Shown here piece after piece: positions 6,552-12,619 of a stretch of DNA of 12,619 bases. Position numbers and translations under genes: made by a program. The stretch is from CAZFMJ01 sp964520045 (GTDB lineage Bacteria; Elusimicrobiota; Elusimicrobia; Elusimicrobiales; CAZFMJ01), in NCBI GenBank assembly GCA_964520045.1, contig CAZFMJ010000081.1, positions 1 through 12,619 of the forward strand, written 5' to 3'. The notes beneath the pieces are model-generated. The model did no database searches. It saw only the letters and a program-made list of their open reading frames with translations, and was not told the origin of the DNA. Within the stretch, counting starts at the first letter, position 1, and every line of letters begins with the position of its first letter.

Positions 6552-7313
6552 AATAATTGCTCAAAAATCAATTTTTCAACTCTCCGGCGGACGCTTCCCG
6601 CTCAGCGCGGCGGGCGGAATAGAACCAAGGGCCGGAATTTATGCGCGGATGAATGTATCGAAAATATTGCCGGAATCATCGACCATACTCTTTTAAGGCC
6701 TACGGCTGAGCGCAAAGACATCATTCTGCTTTGCCGTGAAGCGAAAAAATATGGTTTTGCCGCCGTGTGCGTCAATCCGGCGTATGCTGGAATCGCCGCT
6801 AAAATTTTAAAAGGCGCCGGCGTAAAAGTCTGCACGGTGATAGGTTTTCCTCTGGGATGCGGCACTTCCGCCGTTAAATCTTTTGAGGCCGCGGATGCGG
6901 TTAAAAACGGCGCGGAAGAAATAGATATGGTGATTAACATTGGAGCGCTTAAATCTTCGGACGATACAGCCGTTTTAAACGACATAAAGGCTGTGAGAAA
7001 TGCCGTTAAGAACGGGACGCTTAAGGTTATAATTGAAACCGCATATTTGACCCGGGCTGAAAAAATAAAAGCCTGCAGATTGGCCAAAAAAGCCGGCGCC
7101 GATTTTGTAAAGACATCTACCGGTTTTGGGCCCGGAGGGGCAATTGAGGCTGACGTCGCTTTAATGCGAGCTGTAGTCGGCGGGCAGATGGGAGTAAAGG
7201 CCTCTGGCGGTATAAAAAATGCGGCTGCCGCGTATGCCATGGTAAAAGCCGGAGCTGACCGTATCGGCACAAGTTCCGGAGTGAGCATAGTTAAGGAGCA
7301 TAAGGGCTTGTGA
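6549..7313 (+). CDS. deoC: Deoxyribose-phosphate aldolase
   Basis: This class I aldolase cleaves 2-deoxyribose 5-phosphate to glyceraldehyde 3-phosphate and acetaldehyde, the last step of deoxynucleoside catabolism. Family signatures are clear: IDHTLL (44-49), the catalytic Asp126 in EEIDMVINIG, the Schiff-base Lys188 in FVKTSTGFG, and the proton-relay Lys217 in GVKASGGI. The core from about residue 37 has normal length. The first roughly 36 residues are an extension rich in Arg, Gly and Cys with no family counterpart, yet I see no ATG, GTG or TTG in frame closer to the core, so the ATG at 6549 is kept. It lies 9 bases after the previous stop, with AAGGG at 6528-6532 as the only weak ribosome binding site. 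Its glyceraldehyde 3-phosphate product feeds the same triose pool as TpiA. Confidence 0.95.
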   Translation: MNNCSKINFSTLRRTLPAQRGGRNRTKGRNLCADECIENIAGIIDHTLLRPTAERKDIILLCREAKKYGFAAVCVNPAYAGIAAKILKGAGVKVCTVIGFPLGCGTSAVKSFEAADAVKNGAEEIDMVINIGALKSSDDTAVLNDIKAVRNAVKNGTLKVIIETAYLTRAEKIKACRLAKKAGADFVKTSTGFGPGGAIEADVALMRAVVGGQMGVKASGGIKNAAAAYAMVKAGADRIGTSSGVSIVKEHKGL

Positions 7314-7325
7314 CAAAATAACATG
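7299..7325 (+). repeat. 27-base gene-junction repeat, copy 2
   Basis: This second copy of the segment at 6525-6551 spans the deoC stop and ends in an ATG at 7323. That ATG opens a six-codon frame (MFIVLS) whose TGA overlaps the ATG at 7340. A leader peptide or coupling relay is conceivable, but nothing else supports it. Confidence 0.4.
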
Positions 7326-7350
7326 TTTATAGTTTTATCATGATTTCCAA

Positions 7351-7354
7351 GAGG
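7351..7354 (+). promoter_or_regulatory. Ribosome binding site deciding the 7361 start
   Basis: GAGG (within AAGAGG) lies 6 bases before the ATG at 7361, a good spacing. The alternative ATG at 7340 has no such site, so 7361 is preferred, although 7340 could be used by coupling. Confidence 0.6.
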
Positions 7355-7360
7355 TTATTT

Positions 7361-8560
7361 ATGGAAAAGAAAGAAGAAGAAAAAAATAATGAGAAGGAAA
7401 CAGTTGAAGATATTTTGGCGGAATTGGATGCTTTGCTGAGTAAGATGCCGGCAATTTTAGAGGGAGTGAAAGTGCAGGATGTTCCCCAGTCTTTATCCGC
7501 TGATTCCTCTTCGCCGAAAGATATCCCTGCGCAAGCGGAACTAAGAAATCAGGAGACGGGGGAATGCGGTAATGCCGGCGGAAGTTTATCTTCTTTTTTG
7601 GAAAGAGAGTCGGCGGCTCCGGTGAAAATTTCCGATGATTCTTTGCGGGAAGAAAACATGTCCGCCGATCTCAGGCGCTTGGAAATGCCGGTTGACGATA
7701 AAAACGCGCCGGACGAAAATCCGCGGGCGGGAGCGGAGGCTGTCGCGGAAAATCAGAACATTGTTCTTGAGGCTGAGGATTCGCAAAAAGAGCCGTATCC
7801 CGATTCGGGGCAGATACAGGGCGTAAGCGGGCAAGATACGGCCGATATCCCGCGGGAGCCGGCTGAGGCTGAGTGTTTTGTGCAGGAAAAATCAGAAGTT
7901 GAAAATCAGCCGATCGGGACGGCTTTCACCGGCTGTTCCGAAGGGGAAGATAAAACAGTGGTTCCGCAGCAGACGGATGCCAAGACGGTCATGCTTAAGC
8001 CGGAAGATATCGCCCAGTTGATAAATAAAGGCGGGATTGCTTCTCAGGACTCGTCTGAGCCTGTTTTGTCCGTTCAGCAAAGCGGAGGCCGGCAGACTGA
8101 TAACATTTCGGTGGAATCCCGCAGTCAGCCGGCTGTAAGCGGAGGGGCGGATGCCGTGGGTTATGCCGAAATTTTCGAAAAACAGCCGCCCGAAGGATTT
8201 GAGCCCGGGCAGATAAAATGCGTCGGTTTTATTTATGGCGCTGATGATGCCGGCGTTTGCGCTGATTTTATCGCGATGCTTGATGATGTGTGCGGTAAAT
8301 CCAAAAAACGGCCGTTGTTTATAAAAAGAGTGTTTGTCCGGGAGTTCGCTCAGGAAATCAAAGGGGCCGGACTTGTTGATATCGCGGCTGAAACGGGAGC
8401 TTCCGGAATAATTTGTATAGGCGATATTCCGGATCAGAATATCCGCGACATAGATAAAAGCCTTTTGGGTTCAGGACTTTTGTTCAGGCATATAAGCAGG
8501 GAGGATGCTCTTGCGCGTTCAAGCGCCGTGGATTTTATCGTTGATTTGGTCCTAAAGTAA
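7361..8560 (+). CDS. Acidic, largely disordered protein with C-terminal alpha/beta domain, unknown function
   Basis: The 399-residue product has no signal peptide or membrane segment and should be cytoplasmic. Residues 1-35 are charged and helical (KETVEDILAELDALLSKMP). Residues 40-275 are low-complexity, rich in Glu, Asp, Ser, Gln and Pro, and look disordered apart from a short helical motif at 213-226 (KPEDIAQLINKGGI). Residues 284-399 form a compact alpha/beta-like domain (IKCVGFIYG ... LFIKRVFVREF ... GASGIICIGDIPD ... FIVDLVLK). This domain appears related by eye to the C-terminus of the next gene's DnaA-like protein. I do not recognise a family. An in-frame ATG at 7340 would add seven residues. 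The neighbours are deoC, 47 bases upstream, and the DnaA-like gene, 47 bases downstream. A scaffold or partner of the latter is the simplest guess. Confidence 0.8.
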   Translation: MEKKEEEKNNEKETVEDILAELDALLSKMPAILEGVKVQDVPQSLSADSSSPKDIPAQAELRNQETGECGNAGGSLSSFLERESAAPVKISDDSLREENMSADLRRLEMPVDDKNAPDENPRAGAEAVAENQNIVLEAEDSQKEPYPDSGQIQGVSGQDTADIPREPAEAECFVQEKSEVENQPIGTAFTGCSEGEDKTVVPQQTDAKTVMLKPEDIAQLINKGGIASQDSSEPVLSVQQSGGRQTDNISVESRSQPAVSGGADAVGYAEIFEKQPPEGFEPGQIKCVGFIYGADDAGVCADFIAMLDDVCGKSKKRPLFIKRVFVREFAQEIKGAGLVDIAAETGASGIICIGDIPDQNIRDIDKSLLGSGLLFRHISREDALARSSAVDFIVDLVLK

Positions 8561-8607
8561 CTGCTACCGCACAGCGTTGTCGGCGTTCTAAAATTATTTA
8601 GTTTTTT

Positions 8608-10611
8608 ATGATAAAGAAATGGGAAATTAAGCCGTCGCCTTCAAAGACCGATCCGGACAGACATAAGCTTTTTATCGACGGTTCGTCCGGCGATATACAA
8701 TATTTAATAAAAAAGCTTGGCGGTCTTTGCGGTCGTCCGCAAAAAACGGAGTCCCCGTATACATACTTCATGTATCTCATCAAACCTAAGCGGGACGCTA
8801 TTAAGAAGGTGGAAGAAGCAATCTCGAAATTATCCGCTTCGGAAAGGCAGGCCGGCAAAGAAGAGCCTCCGAAACAGGCGTCGGCATCGGGTTACCCTGC
8901 CGCCGGTATCGATAAAGATGCTTCGAAAATCGGAAAACCCGGCGCAGCAAGATTAACAGAACCTCCGTCTTTGGCTTCTTTGATAGAAAGGGCGGGTTTA
9001 TCGGCCAAATCAGGGAAGGTTGAGGGGGATAAGCAGAAAAAGCCGCAGTCTTTATCCGATATATTGAAAAACAGCGGCTATGAGCGGAAGAATAGTCCGG
9101 AGACAAATACGGCTGCCGTTAAGCCGGGATATGGTAAAAAAGCCGACGCAGCAGGCGGACAGATGCATGTCGCCCCTCCTGTCGGAAAATATGTCCCGGC
9201 CGACGGTAATAAGTCGGGAAATATGCCTTCGGCGCCGAAACAGACCGAAGAAGTTTTAGAACGCGTTCCTTCCGGTCCAAAAACCGGCGATACGCCGCCG
9301 CGCAAGCAGTTCCTGTCAAAAGAAGAAATAGAAAAATTAAAAATACAGGCACAGCCGATATCCGCCAAAAAAGAATTTGTAGTTCCTGAACATCCGCAGG
9401 AGCCGGTTTCGGATAAATCGCGATGGGGTCTGGAGTCTCCGCGTATTCCTACGTGCAATTTTGAGACTTTAATTGTGGGGCCGCATAACCGTTTTGCGCA
9501 TGCCGCAAGCATGGCTGTGGTGGAAAACCCGGGCACTATGTATAATCCGCTACTCCTTTTTGGGGGTTCAGGCATCGGCAAAACTCATTTTCTTAATTCA
9601 ATCGCCTGCGGATTGTCGGTCGGTTATGGACAGGAAAATGTGATTGTGACCGACGGGGTGCGTATCTCTAAGGGCGTGATGCATGCGGTAAAAAACGGAT
9701 ATATTGAAAAAATAGAGTCCCTTTTAGGAAAAGCCAAGGCGTTAATGGTCGATGATATCCATCTGATGATTCTTGAAGATGAAAGCAAAAGATATCTTTC
9801 TAAATGGTTTAATATCTTTATTAATTCCGGCAAACAAATAGTGCTGACATCAATTTATCCTCCAAAGGCTCTTGCGGGACTCGAACAGAGTCTGGGTTTT
9901 CATTTCAGCCAGGGATGGATGGTTGATCTTAAGATGCCGAATCCTCAGACACACAGAATAATACTGGATCAAATATTACGAAGCATGGATGTTGCGCTCG
10001 GAGAAGAGGAGACCGTTTCTATTTTTTGTAAAAATCCCATACCAATCGGCGAGGCGGCAAAAATTATTAAAAGTCTCCGTTCTTTTATTAAAATTGCTCC
10101 CGATAACATCAGTTATAAATCTCATGGCGGAATTTTAGATGCTTTGCTTGGTCTGAGTGAAAAAACCTCCGATTCTATTTTGTCTGTGGAGGAAATCCAA
10201 AATTCAAGAAACTGGAGCGTTCCCGCTGACGGAAGATGGGGAAAATGGGGCATGTTTTATCCGAAAGGAGCTGAAGATCATGCCCGGTGGGTTCTTTACA
10301 GGCTTTTTAAGACTGCCGGCGAAGTGGGATTAGCGGGAAGCTGGAAGCAGGTGTTCACTGTAAGCTATGACCCCGATGAGTTGTACGGCATACCTTTTAG
10401 AATAGGAGATTACAGCGACAGCCAAAGGGTTACGGGGATTATACTTATCGGGCCTCATCCAAGCTCCGGTCTTGGAGCGCAGGAGCAGGAATTCAGACAT
10501 ATAACAAGTAAAATACTTGATAGCATGCTCATAAGGTGCGGCTGGATGGGACATATGCATATTAAATCTCCATCGGCATATATCAGGCTTCTGCTGGATT
10601 TACTGGGGTAA
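8608..10611 (+). CDS. DnaA-derived AAA+ protein lacking the DNA-binding domain, with novel N- and C-terminal domains
   Basis: The 667-residue protein has four parts. Residues 1-76 form a small folded N-terminal domain; 77-275 a long Pro/Lys-rich, probably disordered linker; 284-500 an AAA+ domain clearly derived from DnaA; 543-667 an unrecognised C-terminal domain. DnaA hallmarks are FETLIVGPHNRFAHAA, Walker A GGSGIGKTH (319-327) and Walker B ALMVDDIH (D382, D383). Against E. coli DnaA, the sensor I Asp is Ile415, the two box VII arginines are Ser428 and His432, and the sensor II Arg is Gly481. The helix-turn-helix domain IV is absent. It may bind ATP but probably cannot form a DnaA filament or recognise DnaA boxes, so it is not the replication initiator. 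The start has no obvious ribosome binding site. The kinase gene follows after 3 bases, implying co-expression. Confidence 0.9.
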   Translation: MIKKWEIKPSPSKTDPDRHKLFIDGSSGDIQYLIKKLGGLCGRPQKTESPYTYFMYLIKPKRDAIKKVEEAISKLSASERQAGKEEPPKQASASGYPAAGIDKDASKIGKPGAARLTEPPSLASLIERAGLSAKSGKVEGDKQKKPQSLSDILKNSGYERKNSPETNTAAVKPGYGKKADAAGGQMHVAPPVGKYVPADGNKSGNMPSAPKQTEEVLERVPSGPKTGDTPPRKQFLSKEEIEKLKIQAQPISAKKEFVVPEHPQEPVSDKSRWGLESPRIPTCNFETLIVGPHNRFAHAASMAVVENPGTMYNPLLLFGGSGIGKTHFLNSIACGLSVGYGQENVIVTDGVRISKGVMHAVKNGYIEKIESLLGKAKALMVDDIHLMILEDESKRYLSKWFNIFINSGKQIVLTSIYPPKALAGLEQSLGFHFSQGWMVDLKMPNPQTHRIILDQILRSMDVALGEEETVSIFCKNPIPIGEAAKIIKSLRSFIKIAPDNISYKSHGGILDALLGLSEKTSDSILSVEEIQNSRNWSVPADGRWGKWGMFYPKGAEDHARWVLYRLFKTAGEVGLAGSWKQVFTVSYDPDELYGIPFRIGDYSDSQRVTGIILIGPHPSSGLGAQEQEFRHITSKILDSMLIRCGWMGHMHIKSPSAYIRLLLDLLG

Positions 10612-10614
10612 GCT

Positions 10615-12609
10615 ATGCTTGAATTATCGGCAATCATCTTAATTTCCGCCGTGTTCGGATTTGCTGTTTACTGGCATGTAAAATTCCGGTTTTTGCTGCC
10701 GCTTGAAAAAAAGGTTTATCTGCAGGACACGGCTTTAACCAATTTGACTAATTTTTACAAAGAACTTGCGGATTATATGAGAATTCCCGATTCGCGGGAA
10801 TATCTTGCGGATATTTTTCAGCAGGCAATTGCAAAATTTCACAAAGCTTTCCCGAAAAGCATTATCTGGCTGTTTGAGGAAGATCCGGTTTCCGCCGTAT
10901 CCGGGGGCGCAGGCAATGCCGGCAGGTGGAAACTTATCAACCAGGCAGCGGCTTCCGAACAAGGCGTTTTTTTTATTTCGCACAGCGTATATAGAAGCCT
11001 GTTTCTCTCCGAATGCGTTGATTCAGCGGGACTGCATCAAATGGAAATAAACGCTTTTTCTAAAGTTAAAGATGATGAGATCGTGAGTGAAATTTATAAA
11101 CACGGCATTCGCTTTCTTCTGGCATGTCCCTGCATGCAGGGGAAAGACGGTTTTAAGGGCGTAATGCTTTTAGGGGAATATTCCCGCGCCTATCCGGCAA
11201 ACGTAAAACCATATATGGAAACCATGTGCAGTTATATATCCCTGCTGCACGGTCTTTCCTGTGAATTTTTTAAATTACGGAAGGAAACAGGCCGTCTTAA
11301 AGAGGAATTGGATGCCTCTATGAAGGAGCTTAGCAGTACCGGCACAAAGCTTATTCAGAGAGCGAAAGAGAGAAAGGCCCTTTATGAAGTGGTTTCGACC
11401 ATAACGTCGCGGTCGTATAATCCGCAGGGCGGATTCTCCGCCATTTTGACCATATTGGCAAAGATAATGGATGCCGATGTGGCCGCGTGCCTGCTTTTGG
11501 ATGAGGATAAAAATGAGCTGGTCACGCAGTCCGGGGCCTATGGCATAGCGGATGACGAGTCCGTGCTTTATAGAATCCCGTTAACCAATCGGGCGTCTTC
11601 TTCGGTGCGTACATTTCTGTCGGGCAAACCGTTTATTACCGGCGACGCCCAAAACGATCCTGAGACAATCGCAAAATATGCCAAAGCATGGAATATAAAT
11701 TCCATGATAGTTGTGCCTATAATTTTACATGACAAGGCAGTGGGCGTTTTAAGGGTCGGAAGCGCTAAAAAGGATTATTTCACCCGCGACCAGCTTGATT
11801 TTTTATGTCTTATAGCGGAAGAAATCGCCGCTATAATCGAAGCGATGATGCTTTATGAAAAACTTGCCAGGACGGCCGAGGAACTTTCTCAGCTTAACAG
11901 GCTTAAAGACGAATTTCTTTCCACGGTAAGCCATGAGCTTAAAACCCCGCTTACCGCGATACGCGGATTTGTTTCCGTTCTTTTAAGCGGCGAAGCCGGA
12001 GAAATGACGCCGCAGCAGAAAAAATTTTTAAACATTGCAGATCAGGCGGTGAGCAGGCTTAACCATTTGATTTCCGATTTACTGGACCTTTCCAGATTGG
12101 ACGGCAAGGTCGAAATGGAATTTAAGCCTGTTTATATGGAGAATTTGCTTAAACAGGCTGTGGAAAATTTTATGTTTCAGGCTCAGGATAAAAATATTGA
12201 GCTTTTTCTTCGTTTAAACGGTCCCATAGTTCCCGTGCATGCCGATGCCCGCTGGGTGGCGCAGGTCGTGGATAATCTCCTTAGCAATGCGATAAAATTT
12301 GTCGGCGGCGGAGGAAAAATTTCCGTGTGGGCCAGGGAAAAAGGCGAAGCTGTAATGATATGCATTGAGGATACCGGGCCCGGAATAGCCCCCATGGATC
12401 AAAAATATATATTTGATAAATTTTACAGGGCAAAACATAAATCTGTAAATCTTCCACCGGGAACCGGGCTTGGGCTTGCGATATCAAAGGCTGTTATTGA
12501 AAAACACGGCGGGACGATATGGGTGGAGTCAAAATTGGGAGAAGGTTCTAAATTCTTTTTTGTTTTTCCCGCGGCAAAAGCTGACGCGGAAACTATAAAA
12601 GCAGACTGA
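10615..12609 (+). CDS. Membrane-tethered GAF-domain sensor histidine kinase
   Basis: The 664-residue protein starts with one membrane helix (about 4-25) and has no extracytoplasmic loop, so it probably senses a cytoplasmic signal. Residues 40-215 look like a divergent first sensor domain, possibly GAF; 215-255 form a coiled coil; 256-412 are a GAF domain (e.g. MDADVAACLLLDEDKNELV, INSMIVVPIILHDKAVGVLRVG). The kinase core is complete: H box SHELKTPLTAIRGF with phospho-acceptor His440, N box DNLLSNAIKF (N554, N558), G1 DTGPGIA (586-592), and G2 GTGLGLAISKAV (616-627). There is no receiver domain, so it needs a separate response regulator, none of which is in view. GGGG at 10605-10608 is the ribosome binding site, and the gene begins 3 bases after the DnaA-like gene, so the two are very likely co-expressed. 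The window ends 10 bases after the stop. Confidence 0.93.
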   Translation: MLELSAIILISAVFGFAVYWHVKFRFLLPLEKKVYLQDTALTNLTNFYKELADYMRIPDSREYLADIFQQAIAKFHKAFPKSIIWLFEEDPVSAVSGGAGNAGRWKLINQAAASEQGVFFISHSVYRSLFLSECVDSAGLHQMEINAFSKVKDDEIVSEIYKHGIRFLLACPCMQGKDGFKGVMLLGEYSRAYPANVKPYMETMCSYISLLHGLSCEFFKLRKETGRLKEELDASMKELSSTGTKLIQRAKERKALYEVVSTITSRSYNPQGGFSAILTILAKIMDADVAACLLLDEDKNELVTQSGAYGIADDESVLYRIPLTNRASSSVRTFLSGKPFITGDAQNDPETIAKYAKAWNINSMIVVPIILHDKAVGVLRVGSAKKDYFTRDQLDFLCLIAEEIAAIIEAMMLYEKLARTAEELSQLNRLKDEFLSTVSHELKTPLTAIRGFVSVLLSGEAGEMTPQQKKFLNIADQAVSRLNHLISDLLDLSRLDGKVEMEFKPVYMENLLKQAVENFMFQAQDKNIELFLRLNGPIVPVHADARWVAQVVDNLLSNAIKFVGGGGKISVWAREKGEAVMICIEDTGPGIAPMDQKYIFDKFYRAKHKSVNLPPGTGLGLAISKAVIEKHGGTIWVESKLGEGSKFFFVFPAAKADAETIKAD

Positions 12610-12619
12610 AGGTTATCGG

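Noticed and set aside
6602..7324. Long open frame on the minus strand opposite deoC
   Set aside because: Shadow of a GC-biased coding gene: no ribosome binding site, no recognisable family, and fully covered by the well-supported deoC.
8561..8607. Possible hairpin (CCGCACA with TTGTCGG) between the acidic protein and the DnaA-like gene
   Set aside because: Only five of seven arm positions pair, the loop is 3 bases, and no T-run follows immediately; not convincing as a terminator.

Overview
The window is a densely packed, single-direction stretch of bacterial chromosome. All ten genes I can support read left to right, mostly with gaps of 0-50 bases or short overlaps. GC content looks moderate. 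Signal peptides, a lipoprotein and a periplasmic-type acid phosphatase suggest a diderm bacterium. Codon use and family mix recall uncultured lineages such as Omnitrophota or Elusimicrobiota, but that is a low-confidence impression from memory, not a placement. I see no tRNA, rRNA, CRISPR array, transposase or phage gene.

Left part (1-4523), phosphate and nucleotide handling. A DUF47/PhoU-like helical protein, probably cut by the window edge, overlaps by an ATGA a secreted 5'-nucleotidase family enzyme. A second nucleotidase-family gene follows, encoding a lipoprotein in which almost every metal ligand and the substrate-binding loop have changed, so it looks like a pseudoenzyme. Between these two paralogues lies a tandem array of four imperfect palindromes in two sequence subtypes. 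A small membrane-targeted class B acid phosphatase (AphA-like) follows, closed by a strong intrinsic terminator.

Middle part (4650-7313), central metabolism. A good sigma70-type promoter drives tpiA (triosephosphate isomerase). It overlaps a zinc-ribbon/transmembrane/HEAT-repeat protein, followed by deoC (deoxyribose-phosphate aldolase). Extracytoplasmic nucleotidases with DeoC and TpiA would fit scavenging of nucleotides and deoxyribose from outside the cell. This is an inference: no nucleoside phosphorylase, phosphopentomutase or transporter is present here.

Right part (7340-12609), the most unusual. Three consecutive genes encode an acidic, largely disordered protein with a C-terminal alpha/beta domain; a DnaA-derived AAA+ protein; and a single-TM, GAF-containing hybrid-free sensor histidine kinase only 3 bases downstream. 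The AAA+ protein keeps Walker A and B but has lost the Arg finger, sensor I Asp, sensor II Arg and the DNA-binding domain IV. The C-terminal domains of the first two proteins appear related by eye, which suggests they work together. No response regulator is seen before the window ends. This trio is the best candidate for an undescribed system.
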